Assembly: GCA_964016885.1 (NCBI GenBank)
Contig: OZ024741.1
Location: 411,877,339 to 411,941,338, forward strand
DNA: 64,000 bases
Direction: 5' to 3'
From: Eledone cirrhosa
Lineage: Eukaryota > Mollusca > Cephalopoda > Octopoda > Eledonidae
Numbering within the stretch: the first letter of the stretch is position 1; each line of letters starts with the position of its first letter. Positions 10,728 through 21,844 of this stretch are shown here, piece by piece. The position numbers and the translations under genes are program-made. Below the pieces are notes generated by a model. That model had not been told where the DNA came from and did no database searches. It worked only from the letters and a program-made list of their open reading frames with translations.

Positions 10728-11184
10728 TGAGCTGGTCATTAATTTATGGTGGTCGTGCGTGGAGTAGAGCAATCGCTAGTTGAAATATTATGAACAAAAC
10801 ATTTTTATTTGCCGAAGAATATATTTTCAATACTGTTTGTGAATGTGACGAAGGAAATACATTCTGATATGGAACAGTGTACAAAGTGTGTCTGTGAATA
10901 ACATAATGTTACCTCATGTTGTTGTCAAGACATAATGGATTTCGTATATCCAGTTAGAAGATGAAACCTAGCCATCTCGGATTAGTTATATTTCATGCCA
11001 TGTGTAAACGTGTTTGAGGATAGCAAAATATGCGTGTTTCTTGTCTGGAAACTTTCTGCTAAACTGATTGGTTTCGTTTTTGGCACTATACAATACTCAT
11101 CCAACAGATAGCTGTATTGGATCTTTGATTGGTTAATATTTAGGTGAGGGTGCTTGATGCAGAGTTAGTGCAAAATGGATCAAT
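10728..11184. other. No gene seen
   Basis: Mixed-composition sequence with no ORF above background and no repeat that I recognise. Confidence 0.5.
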
Positions 11185-11865
11185 GTGTAATAATAATAAT
11201 GATAATAATAATGAAAATATTGTGTACAATGCTGAAGTGCACTACAACTCATCAAAAGTGCATATATAATACATAGGGTAATATAAAAACGTCATGAAAA
11301 AAGAACAGTGCATGAGTCATGATATACACATATGTGCATGTGTATGGAAGGGGGACATCAGGTGTAGTTTTGGTGTATTTCGGAATGTATGATGGTTTTA
11401 AAGGATGCAGTGTGTCATCAGCTAACAACTGATGCAAGAAGTTTGTTCCATCCTTCAGCAACTCTGAGCATGAAGAAATATTTCCTAAAGTCATGGGAGC
11501 TGTGTTGTTTTCTGACTTTGTAGGCATGTCCACGTGTTAGACACATGGAGATCAAAAAGGTGTTCGGGGTTGTTGTTGTTGGTCGGATGGTTAATAACTT
11601 TGTGGGTGTTTACCAAGTCCATTGCCAGAGGGAAGCAAAATATTCAGGGTATGGTAGGTGTCTGATGGAGGGTATGCGCTTGGTTGCATGTCTCTGAACA
11701 GTTTCCAGGAGGTCAATGTTCTGAGCAAGATAGGGGTTCCAGACTGATGACGCGAACTCCAAGTGTATTCGTACCATATATGTATACAGCTTTAAATAGA
11801 TGGCTGGAGAGCAGCTAATGAAGGTCTTGCTGATTGATGCCAAGTCAATCTTAATAAATTGACTG
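11185..11865 (-). pseudogene. CR1-type LINE, 3' end fragment
   Basis: On the minus strand, 11610-11843 encodes SISKTFISCSPAIYLKLY followed by LEFASSVWNPYLAQNIDLLE, and 11252-11533 encodes the last residues (ELLKDGTNFLHQLL). Both match the longer copy at 39825-41241. Frameshifts separate the blocks. The 3' end is an (aat)n-like tail at 11185-11215. It lacks the catalytic RT motifs, so it is a dead 5'-truncated insertion. Confidence 0.75.
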
Positions 11866-12055
11866 ATTTATCTGTTCACTACTGCTAATCCACCGCTGTT
11901 TGTACAATTTTTTAGATAATGTCAATTTGAGCTTGAATCATTGGCGTAATGAAATTTGAAAAGATTATAAGCAAATCTTTTTTAAAATACACAGACAACA
12001 TTTAACTGTATCGTTGCAACATTAGATCTAATAATGGAGCAACATTTGTGCAGAA

Positions 12056-12520
12056 TTATTGTTTGTGCAATAAGATATTTGCAGATCTGTACTTGGTCTG
12101 CTCTTTAGCCAACTCGGTACGTTTAGAAGCTCTACGCTCGGCTTGCTTTTGAGATATAATAGCTGAATTTGCAGATCTATACTTGGCCTGCTTGTTTGCC
12201 AACTCATACCGTTTTGAACATCTATACTTGGCCTGTTTTTGTGTTAATTTAGCAAAATTCACAGCTCTATAATCGGCCTGTTTTTGTCTCAACTTCTCCC
12301 GATTCCGCATCCGGTAAGCTGCTTTCACATCCAATTTAATACGCCCATCTAGATTATTAGCACAGGAATGTGAACAAGCTTGTGGGACCGCATCATTGTA
12401 AGTATATGAACTGCCTGCAACATCAAGACCCAATTCACAAGTGCAGCGTTGCTCATTCACATCGGCAGTGGGGACACCAAAATCAGTGACAGGTCTCGAT
12501 TCACTCGCGAGATACATCAC
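12056..12520 (-). CDS. Uncertain ORF with 15-residue repeats
   Basis: A 154-codon open frame starts at the Met at 12520. Residues ~68-150 are five imperfect copies of a 15-residue unit with the pattern R-x-x-N-x-x-x-L-x-x-K-Q-A-x-Y, for instance KLTQKQAKYR followed by ELANKQAKYR. The unit is strongly basic and probably helical. The N-terminal part has several Cys (QRCTCELG, ACSHSCANN). I do not recognise the protein. Lys/Gln/Tyr-rich repeats of this kind are seen upstream of Helitron-like helicases in some animals, so a transposon fragment is the best guess, but nothing here proves it. It lies alone between repeats, with no splice signals I would trust, and may be a partial exon or a pseudogene. 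Confidence 0.35.
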   Translation of the reverse strand: MMYLASESRPVTDFGVPTADVNEQRCTCELGLDVAGSSYTYNDAVPQACSHSCANNLDGRIKLDVKAAYRMRNREKLRQKQADYRAVNFAKLTQKQAKYRCSKRYELANKQAKYRSANSAIISQKQAERRASKRTELAKEQTKYRSANILLHKQ

Positions 12521-12549
12521 AGCTACACTATATATTTAAACATATAGAC

Positions 12550-12620
12550 AGTGATACCTCGCTACTTGGCGGTTCAACTATCGCGGATTCACGATTTCGC
12601 GCATTTTTAGAATATATATA
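12550..12620 (+). repeat. Possible pogo/Tigger-type transposon end
   Basis: cagtgatacctcgctacttg with following cgcgg motifs resembles the terminal sequence of pogo-group elements. No opposite end was found. Confidence 0.35.
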
Positions 12621-12796
12621 TGAACACCTAAAATTTTTCATTAAATCCATTAAAATATTAATAATAAACACAGTTCTAATCATACGCTATATATATATAT
12701 ATATAAATATAAGTAATTAATACCGTATAAATGGTACAAAGACTGTTTATGTAAAATGTATTTCTCAACAGAGTATTGAATACTTAGGAGAAATTC

Positions 12797-13007
12797 AAAA
12801 CTAAGAGTGATAAAATTTCAAGCAAAGAGTTTAATTAGGTAATGACTTACAAATTTGTTTCAGAATATAGACAAAGCCTGAAGCGCTAATTATAATAATT
12901 AGTTAATAATATTACAAAATATATTAATATTATATTAAATATATACTGAAACAAATTTGTAAGTCATTACCTAATTAAACTCTTTGCTTGAAATGTTATC
13001 ATTCTTC

Positions 13008-13010
<3 letters not shown>
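12797..13010. repeat. Fold-back repeat, 65-bp arms
   Basis: gcaaagagtttaattaggta in the left arm is matched in reverse in the right arm, with an ~80-base spacer. Each arm holds the 3' half of a hammerhead (GAAA, self-complementary CAAATTTG, UA) but no CUGANGA. Confidence 0.7.
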
Positions 13011-13068
<58 letters not shown>

Positions 13069-13070
13069 TT
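13011..13070. repeat. (TA)n(GA)n microsatellite
   Basis: Pure dinucleotide runs. Confidence 0.9.
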
Positions 13071-13435
13071 TATCTAGTCCTTCGCTCAAGATTAATCTAT
13101 AAGTTTAGATGTCTGCCTTCGTTTAAATAAATATTACAGTAAGATTTTTAATATAAACAACTACAAAAAACAATTAATATTAAAACGAAAAAATTATCAA
13201 TGATAAAAGAAGCGGATGCAACTTTTTTTTTTATAAAGTTATATTCCTGTTTCTTTAAAGAACATTTCATTTTTGTTCTATTGTAGGCGAAATAATGCAA
13301 TGGTTTAATAGGGAAGATATAACTTACCAATAATGTCTCTAACCGTGTAACGCTTTTTAAGTAGATAACTACAATTGAAAATACTAAAAAAATGGAACCA
13401 ACAATTCAATTTGAAAGTCGTCTACTTATAGTGAC

Positions 13436-13490
13436 AGTGTATTACTGGTACTTTATTTTATCGACCCCGTAACGATGAAATGCAAATGCT
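13436..13490 (-). mobile_element. SINE fragment
   Basis: attactggtactttatttta followed by tcgaccccgtaacgatga is the body segment of the tRNA-derived SINE family in reverse. Confidence 0.7.
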
Positions 13491-13681
13491 TAAAATTTAA
13501 ATTGCCTTAATTCTATCGTCTGCTGTTTCATTAAAGAGAGATTATCGTCTGTATTTAATTCTATCGTCTACTGTTCCACTAAACAGATATACCTCCACTA
13601 TCGTCTCTATTTATACATTTTAACTTATAACTTATACACATTTGATTTGAAATATTTTATCTAGTCCCCCCTCTCAATATT

Positions 13682-13726
13682 ATGATGATTTCTTTCGAAT
13701 GAAACAGTTCTAATCCTGTAGAAGCC
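13682..13726 (+). ncRNA. Truncated hammerhead ribozyme relic
   Basis: Matches the ribozyme at 58726: ATGATGA (C3 lost), short stem II, GAAA, stem III CAG/CTG, UA, GAAGCC. The 5' strand of stem I is missing, so it should be inactive. Confidence 0.5.
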
Positions 13727-13836
13727 ATTTATATATATAATTGAACTGAGTTAAAAATTCACAATATTTATAATTAAATAAGCTCATATATATATGTGTG
13801 TATTTATCTGTTTATTGTATTATATATAATGTGTGT

Positions 13837-13935
13837 ATATACAGGATGTCCCCCAAAAATATATACACACTTCAACAGCATTCTAATAACTATTGCCTAT
13901 ACAGGTAAAGTGTCAATCGAATGTTAGTTTCGTGT
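13837..13935 (+). repeat. Mariner-type element end
   Basis: tacaggatgtcccccaaaaa followed by tatatacacac resembles the ends of mariner-type elements. No partner end was found. Confidence 0.35.
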
Positions 13936-14099
13936 TTTAACAGTACAAATTTACAATACACACATAAAACCAGTGTATATACATACATGAGTGTGTATAC
14001 ACATACATGAATGTGTATATACAATATATATGTATATATATATAGACACATATATTCACGGTGCAACGGAACATTAAAATATAGATGCGGGAGGGGGGG

Positions 14100-14390
14100 T
14101 GTATATATAGGGGCGCTGGGGATAAAGGAGTGTAAAGCGTGTGTAATTGATATATTGAAGGAGAGGAGCGTGCAGCGATAGAGTAACAAATATATAGAGA
14201 GGGGGAGAGATGGTATTGAAGGGGAGGAGTGCAAAGCGAAAGAGTAAGAGATATATATATAGAGACGGAACAGATAGAGAGAAACAGGCGTAAGTAACAG
14301 TGGAAGAGATATATAGAGAGGGGGAAATGTGTTATTGAAGGGGAGGAGTGTAAAGCGTAAGATATATATAGAGAGAGGGGGAATAGTATA
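14100..14390. repeat. Purine-rich minisatellite, ~65-bp unit
   Basis: About four degenerate copies containing gaaggggaggag, gtaaagcg and gatatatagagag. The open frames on the other strand are composition artefacts. Confidence 0.7.
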
Positions 14391-14498
14391 TATATATATA
14401 TCAACACTTACTCTGATTGGTTGAAAATTAGCCAATGACATACGATCACCACCACCACGGCTATCCCGGGAAAATTTATGAAGATGTTAGGCATATAT

Positions 14499-14552
14499 GT
14501 TAGAACACGAAAAGTGAACATTCTGTTGTTTCACACTTTTCGTGTTCTAACA
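14499..14552. other. 18-bp hairpin
   Basis: gttagaacacgaaaagtg pairs with cacttttcgtgttctaac around a 15-base loop. Function unknown; probably a transposon remnant. Confidence 0.6.
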
Positions 14553-15949
14553 GATATAGATGTAAAGTGGAGTGACATATATTATACTATACTATCTTTG
14601 TACAGCAATTCAAATTCAAAATCAAAATTAAAATACATTCGGCAGATAACACAGATAATGCAAGAGGATAGTTTGATAGTCAGATCTAGTAGGTAGTGTA
14701 TGCGTTAGTTACACATGAAGCATGCAAGTGTGTCTCATTTATATACGATTACTGTGTGGCAAGGTGTTACATGTAATGCAAGCACTTTAAGCGGGTAAGC
14801 AAGAGTATTATGGTGGTTGTAGTGGTAGGGTATTTTTTTGTATAGATCAAAAAGGTATGTGTGCAGAAAAATAAAAAGAAGAAGAAAAAGAAAAAGAAAG
14901 TTATAGTTTTCGTATCCACCACCATTTTCACATTCCGAAAAAGTAAGCTATAGTTTTTACATCCATCACATAAGTTACGATGATTCCGTATTGAATGTTT
15001 GATGCATTAAATTATTGTAGCGTATTGAGGCTCAGTGTTATTTAATCCACATTTATAGAATAGGTTCTTTCTGCTGCGAGAATCTACAGTGGTTTATTAC
15101 CCGGAAGTAGGTGTGTAATTAAGGGGAGTTAATGCGTAAGGGGAGGTAACTAGCTGATTCTCAACAATTCATTGTTCTAACATACATTATATGGTGCCTC
15201 AATTGAGTCCCTTATATAAAAGGTTATATATTTATATCTAATTTTCAATTTTAAATACAGTCTACTCTATCATAATGTATTAAAGGTATCTATAGGAAGT
15301 TAATTACTCCTTATTATATAGTGCTATAATTGAATTTTCCATGCAAAGTGCCATATCTTTATATCAAAGTTCACTGTAAATACAGTCTACTCCCAAAACA
15401 TATCAGAGGACCTATTAGAATTTTGTCTACATAACCCCTGGCAAGTTATGGAGCAGCGTATGGCTGTTTGCATGACAAAACCAAATACATCTCTAGGGCA
15501 GACAAATACATCCCTCATTTACAATGTCATTAATCTATCCATCAAGTTATACTTGCATATATAATTCATATATAATTCATTGCAGCACTATACATATAAG
15601 TTAGACAGATCCCTTATGTTTATAAATTAATCTTATATGTATCCAATGTTATTACTCCATACATTTAATTACAATTGCATATATAATTCACTGCCGTATC
15701 TAGTATTTAAAGTTTATATAGACTGTATTATATCACTATATAATTATAAGTAATTGAAAGTAATTATATTAAAAGTTGGTGTTTATGGGGATATTTCTAG
15801 GGTATAAAGTTATAGATAGATGGAATGATTTGTGTCGAGGGAGGGTGGATCAGAGAGTGTGGTGTTGTGGTGTAAGGCGTGCCCTTGAGGTGTAGTGTTA
15901 GAAGCGGTGATGGGTTCAAGTCTGACATTGTTATATATTGGGCTTAAAG
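14553..15949. other. AT-rich DNA without a gene
   Basis: No supported ORF. Two related ~110-base segments with aaatacagtctactc (15255, 15375) and repeated atatataattcat (15556-15690) suggest an old tandem repeat. Confidence 0.5.
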
Positions 15950-17118
15950 TTTTGGAAGGAGTGCCGGAAGCGGTGCTGGCACGACGCAAACTGTACGATG
16001 CCGCCTTACCTATCACTTCCCATTGAAGTGTATAAGATCTATTTCTAGTTTTCAGATAGTGTATGCAGCTAGATAGTGAAATGGAGTTGGCTAGACTGTT
16101 TTTTGAAAGAATGGAGATGTGAATTGTATCTGGTTTTGAAGCAGTTCGAAGTAGAGCCTATATAGGTTTCAGACGAGTTGCTAGTTCTGACGGTGCATGA
16201 GTAGATGATGTCCTTGATTAAGCAGTTTTTATCTAAAGGGCAGGTTCTATTAGATCTACAGTTACAATTATTTTGGATGTTAACCTGCCGGTTATTATGT
16301 TGTGTAGAAGTCTGGTTGTTAGGTATTGCATTATGGCTATGGGGGTTGTCGCTCCCAGTGTTATTGCTTTCATTAGTGTTATTACTATTATTACTATTGA
16401 TATCAGGGTTTGCAGATACTACGTTGTTTTGAAAGTTTACCCCTGCTGTGTTTTAGTTTGTTGAAAGTAAGTATTAATCTTTTTTTTATTGCTACTAGCT
16501 ATGTGGTATGCTATGTTAGGCGTGGTAGAATAGGAGATTTTAATAGTGTTTTTATTTATAAGACTATGGTACTTGTGGCCAGATGGGAAGTTTTTATCCA
16601 AGAGTGAGAAGAAAGCCTTAGGTAGGTTGGTAGAGACGTTTAGATTGAAAGGGGGGTTGAAAAATGTATTAGTTCTTCTTCTATTGTTGTTTTTTATGTC
16701 TGTTGAGGTGTTTCCGTTTATGGTATTTTGGTAACTTCTGTGGTGTGGGTTACGTTTGTTGGCATCCTTCGTACTAGTGTGTGTGTGGTTATTACTCTTA
16801 TTAGTATTTTTCCTCATGGACATATTGTGAGAAATAATGTTGTAACTATGTGTTTTTATAGTTAGGAACTCGATCTCATTATTATGGCCTGATCTAGCTA
16901 ATGCCTGATTATAGAATTGTGAGTTTTTGCTAAATATGGTTTCGTCATAAGATAGATTAGAGATTCTATTGGATATTCCTTTAGAGATAGAGTTTAATAT
17001 TGATTTAGGGTGGTTAGACTTGGTATCTACGTAAATTAGTTTTTCGTTAGGTTTATGGAATGGTGTATATATCTTAGAGTCTAGGTAAAGGGTGGCATCT
17101 AGGAAGTTAACGTTTTAG
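15950..17118 (-). pseudogene. Penelope-like element: RT C-terminus and GIY-YIG nuclease
   Basis: Read on the minus strand from 17118, codons give LDATLYLDSKIYTPFHKPNE, LIYVDTKSNHPKSI and RISNLSYDETIF, the conserved block after the palm of PLE reverse transcriptases. Next come FFNPPFNLNVSTNLPKAFF and HKYHSLINKNTIKISYS (16437-16823). After a shift, 16020-16330 has the Cys-rich motif CNCRSNRTCPL..NCL and the nuclease signature TYIGSTSNCFKTRYNSHLHSF in part, the YIG box of the GIY-YIG fold that nicks DNA for priming. Stops interrupt the C-terminal part. The catalytic RT half is absent. It is divergent from, and back to back with, the related PLE at 17950. Confidence 0.8.
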
Positions 17119-17186
17119 GTTTGGATGAAACAATTGTAAGTGAATAAATGCTTTGAACATAGCTTTGATTCTTGTGAATTCTCTCC

Positions 17187-17196
<10 letters not shown>

Positions 17197-17277
<81 letters not shown>
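17197..17277. repeat. (TA)n microsatellite
   Basis: About 80 bases of TA at the outer edge of the left inverted arm; its counterpart is at 21037-21119. Confidence 0.95.
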
Positions 17278-17278
<1 letters not shown>

Positions 17279-17280
<2 letters not shown>

Positions 17281-17905
17281 TATTAAAAAAATAATGAATA
17301 AACAAAGAAACAGTTCCTTATATTAAACAAAAAAAGTTCATTATTTTACGATCGTTTGTAGGACATATATGTGTTAGAATTGGTATGCATATTCAAAAGA
17401 TCTATGTACAAAATTATACAAACTATCAGAGGGAATATACATACCTTCACATATATATGCTGTCTTCAGAAATAATGATGCTTGTTTATTTATAATAACA
17501 ACAATTCAATACAATAGGTCTGTTTGGGAACAGATTTTGAATAGACCAATGAAATAGAGAATGAGATACATAAAAATTTATCAAGAAAATACAGTTAGGT
17601 GTGTATATATGTATGTAAATACGCTCACAGATGTGCATAAATGTGTATGCTCATATGTATACGTATAGTGAAAAAGTGTATGTAAATATAAAATTTAGGG
17701 CTAATGTATCTGTATGTCTGTAATCAAAGGACGGAATAGATACTTCATAAGTATATGAATATTGAGGCGCTCACATAAACACGCCCACACACACTTACAT
17801 TTAGATGCGGAAGTAAAAGAGGTAAGGGACTATAGTAATTAAAGGAAAGTGTCAATCTCGACATACTTATAAAATGTATCAATAAATTAGAAATAAAAAT
17901 TTTTT
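17279..17905. repeat. Left arm of a ~625-bp inverted repeat
   Basis: Matches 20272-20902 in reverse almost base for base (tccttatattaaacaaaaaa, ggtctgtttgggaacagatt). It encodes on the minus strand (17341-17475) a hammerhead identical in layout to that at 20701 but with CAAA in place of GAAA, which should kill it. Confidence 0.85.
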
Positions 17906-17949
17906 TATAGAAAAACATTTTATAGAAAAACATCAGGATGCATCCTATA

Positions 17950-18681
17950 AAAACAATAAACAACATAGAAACCGTAATAGACGAGTTACTTGGTATAATG
18001 CTCCATTTAATTTACAAATTAAGGATAATATACCTAAAAAATTCTTTAATATCCTAGAGAAAAACTTCCCGCCAAACCACAAATACCATCAAATCTTAAA
18101 TAGATCAACAGTTAAATTCTCATACTCAACAACCAAAAACATAAAACAAAATATAAGTGCCTATAATGCATATAAATGTAAAAAAACCCATAAATATACC
18201 ACCAGTACATCAAACTAGCCATAATATCTCCTCAAATACAGAATTAACGAAAGGTTGTAACTGTAGAAACAAGGCAAACTGCCTATTAAAAGGAAATTGT
18301 CTTGTTAACAACATAGTATATAAATGTAAAGTTAAAATTAAGGACTCTATTTGCTCATATATAGGAGCTACTTCTAACAATTTTAAGGTAAGATTTAATA
18401 CCCACAAACATAGTTTTTAAAATACCGCACTGGCTAATACAACATCTCTAGCAGAAAAAATTAATAGTTATAGAAAGAAGAATATAGAATATGATATGAC
18501 CTGGAGTGTGCTCAAAAGAGCCACTCCTTATCAAAATAATAGAAATGAATGTAGATTGTGTTCCCAAGAACTATTTGAAATAATGAAATCTAAGGATATC
18601 CTATTAAATAAACGACAGGAATTAATAATATCGTGTAATCATAAACTGAGAAAAACATTTAAATATTATAAACCTAATTAA
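17950..18681 (+). pseudogene. Penelope-like element: RT C-terminus and GIY-YIG nuclease
   Basis: From 17970 the frame reads RVTWYNAPFNLQIKDNIPKK, FFNILEKNFPPNHKYHQILN and VKFSYSTTKNI, the segment between RT and nuclease in PLEs. After a shift, 18157-18420 encodes CNCRNKANCLLKGNCLVNN (Cys-rich motif) and SYIGATSNNFKVRFNTHKHSF in part, the GIY-YIG core. A stop follows, and 18496-18681 encodes WSVLKRATPYQNN, ECRLCSQELFEIMKSKD and LLNKRQELIISCNH, the usual C-terminus. It is the same family as 15950 and 39060. The catalytic RT is missing, so it is a dead fragment lying between two long inverted arms. Confidence 0.82.
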
Positions 18682-19520
18682 TAATATATATTTTAGAAAT
18701 TAATATATAAATTAATTTTAATGTAGTTAACCTATAATTTTAATTTAATTAAAATTCTACTACAGATGAAATAAAAAATATCGTATAATCATAAACTGAG
18801 AAAAACATTTAAATATTATTAACCTAATTAATATATACTTTAGAAATTAATATATAGATTAATTTTAGTTTATTTAACCTATTATTAAAATTCTATTACA
18901 GATGAAATACAACAAAATATCGTGTAATTAAAAACGGTGAAAAACTTTTTAATATTATAAACCTAATTAATATACAATTTAGAAATTAATATATAAATTA
19001 ATTTTAATTTAGTTAACCTATATTTTTAATTTAGTTAACTTATAATTAAAATTCTAATACAGATGATATGCAAAATATCGTGTAATCATAAACTGAGAAA
19101 AACTTTTAAATATATACCTAATTAATATACACTTTAGAAATTAATATATAGATTAATTTTAATCTAGTTAACCTATAATTAAAATTCTACTATAGATAAA
19201 ATACAAAATTCTGCTTTAAATATTATAAACCTAATTAACATATACTATAGAAATTAATATATAATTTTTAATTTAGTTAACCTATAATTAATAATCTACT
19301 ACCGATGAACTACTTAATTTGGCTTTCCCTCTTACAAAATTCATTTCCTAAAATTGATACCATCAAGTAAATATATGTAATTATTTTTAATTTAGTTAAG
19401 CTATAATTAATACTCTACTACTGTTTAACTTCAAAATTCCGCTTTAAATATTATAAACCTAATTAGTATACACCTTAGAAATTAATATATTAACTATTTT
19501 TATTTTAGTTAACCTATAAT
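18625..19520 (+). repeat. AT-rich tandem array derived from the PLE C-terminus
   Basis: Units of ~140-160 bp begin with atatcgtgtaatcataaact at about 18628, 18778, 18917 and 19075, with shorter or rearranged units after 19200. The first unit contains the last ~17 codons of the PLE reading frame plus its 3' flank, so the array grew from the end of the element. Confidence 0.75.
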
Positions 19521-19699
19521 TAGTATTCTACTTATATTAAAATACATAATTTGGCTTTCCTTCTTGCAAATACCATTTCCTAAAACTGATACCACTAAGT
19601 AAACACATATAATGCTTTAACTGCAGGTTAGTATTCTATGTTCCTTGAAACCTATATATTTACTATTTCCCACTAATAAATTTAATCCCCCCCCCAATA

Positions 19700-19944
19700 A
19701 TTATATGTATATGTAAGCGTGGAGGTGTGTATGTGTATGTAAGTGTGTATGTATGTATGTGTGTATGTATGTGAGTATAAAAATACATATGTATGCATAT
19801 ATATATATATGTATATGTATGTGTAGAGATGTGTGTATGTATGTGTATATGTGTCTGACAGTGTATATATGTGTGTGTATGTCTATATATATGTATGTCT
19901 GAGTGTGTGTGTGTGTGTGGTTGTATATATACATGGGTATGTGC

Positions 19945-19985
<41 letters not shown>

Positions 19986-20100
19986 TGTATATGTATATAT
20001 ATGTATGGGTATATGTTTTACTTATTTTTATGCGTGTGCATACAAACAGGTCAATATGCGTGAGTGTAAGTATGTGTATGTGTGTGTGTATGTATGTACG
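19700..20100. repeat. (GT/AT)n compound microsatellite
   Basis: Alternating gtatgt, tatata and gtgtgt blocks with a (TA)n core at 19948-19982. The long open frames here are artefacts. Confidence 0.85.
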
Positions 20101-20271
20101 TATCGAACGTATGGATGTGTAAATGTGCGTGTGTATATAAGCATGTATATTTTATGCCTCTCTTTTATGTTTTTTGTTTCTTTTGTGAGACATGCGTGTC
20201 TGTGTATGTATGTACCCCCCCCCCTTTTTGTCTTTTTTTGTCTTCTTTTCTTGAGTTTTTTCCTTCTATAA

Positions 20272-20902
20272 ACAAATTTTTATTTCTAATTTATTGATAC
20301 ATTTTATAAGTATGTCGAGATTGACACTTTCCTTTAATTACTATAGTCCCTTACCTCTTTTACTTCCGCATCTAAATGTAAGTGTGTGTGGGCGTGTTTA
20401 TGTGAGCGCCTCAATATTCATATACTTATGAAATATCTATTCCGTCTGTTGATTACAGACATACAGATACATTAGCCCTAAATTTTATATTTACATACAC
20501 TTTTTCACTATACGTATACATATGAGCATACACATTTATGCACATCTGTGAGCGTATTTACATACATATATACACACCTAACTGTATTTTCTTGATAAAT
20601 TTTTATGTATCTCATTCTCTATTTCATTGGTCTATTCAAAATCTGTTCCCAAACAGACCTATTGTATTGAATTGTTGTTATTATAAATAAACAAGCATCA
20701 TTATTTCTGAAGACAGCATATATATGTGAAGGTATGTATATTCCCTCTGATAGTTTGTATAATATTGTACATAGATCTTTTGAATATGCATACCAATTCT
20801 AACACATATATGTCCTAGAAACGATCGTAAAATAATGAACTTTTTTTTGTTTAATATAAGGAACTGTTTCTTTGTTTATTCATTATTTTTTTAATAATTT
20901 AT
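20272..20902. repeat. Right arm of the ~625-bp inverted repeat
   Basis: Reverse complement of 17279-17905 with scattered differences. Both arms end at (TA)n. Arms and PLE remnant together look like one element with inverted terminal repeats, as is common for PLEs. Confidence 0.85.
20701..20835 (+). ncRNA. Hammerhead ribozyme with long stem II
   Basis: Stem I TTATTT/AAATAA, CTGAAGA 20707-20713, a ~100-base stem II arm closed mainly by ATATATATGTG against CACATATATGT, GAAA 20818-20821, loop-less stem III CGATCG, UA before the cut after 20829. All core residues are present; its partner in the left arm has lost the G of GAAA. Confidence 0.7.
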
Positions 20903-21033
20903 CTTGACTCTGTTTTCCGTTTATCTTTCACCGAAAGTGATTTTTGAATGCATCTCTTCTTTTCATGATATCCGGATTACATTGAGTTCTTCATACGGAT
21001 TGGACACTACCGTAAACTTTTGGTAGATTTATC

Positions 21034-21036
<3 letters not shown>

Positions 21037-21119
<83 letters not shown>
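21037..21119. repeat. (TA)n microsatellite
   Basis: Outer edge of the right inverted arm region. Confidence 0.95.
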
Positions 21120-21123
<4 letters not shown>

Positions 21124-21134
21124 AATGTATAATA

Positions 21135-21220
21135 AACAATACAATATAATTACCTCATTACCAGAGGTTTTTCGAATGAGACGAATACAAGAAACGTCCT
21201 AATTCGTTCGTCAGACAAGG
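21135..21220 (-). ncRNA. Hammerhead-like relic, PLE type
   Basis: Minus-strand CTGACGA (21208-21214), GAAA and CCTCTGG-UA in the right order, related to the palindromic copy at 35974, but with two extra A after GAAA and no convincing stem I. Confidence 0.35.
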
Positions 21221-21844
21221 CAATTTAAAACTGAAATATTTGAAAAATCTCCTCAAGAAAGGCAAAAGTTTAACGGGCAAAAAAAATATATAAATAAAAG
21301 TAATGCAAGGAATGTATAAAAATAAAATAAGGAAATATAGTAAGGGTATGTGTATAAATGTGTGTATATGCACCTACAAATGTACATATGTGTGTATGTA
21401 CAAATGCATGTGTATAGTGAAAAAATGTGTGCGTAAGTACATACATGAGGGCAAACATATCAGTGTATGTGTGACCACAAATACGTATATAATATATGTT
21501 GAAAAAGAAATTGTAAGATAATAGAGTTAACGTACATACAGACTCAGGGACTAAGGATTGAAATATATACACATACAAGTATGAAAGCACGCGTATAAAT
21601 ACACACACACGCGCAACCACATACACGCAAGTGATATATACAGGGAAGGGAGTGTATCAGTCGAAGCAGTGTCAGGCTGAAGGTCGATGCATATATAAAA
21701 AATATAAAATATGAAAATGAAAAAATGAAAAAATATATGAGAATAAAAAAATTAAATCAAAGAGAAAGTAAGAGTGAGGGGTTATCAATTATAAAGTAAC
21801 ACTAGAAAAAATAGAAAACATACATAGGTTCGTACACACACATA
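21221..21844. other. No gene seen
   Basis: A-rich sequence with scattered (GT)n-like patches; no supported ORF or recognised repeat. Confidence 0.5.
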
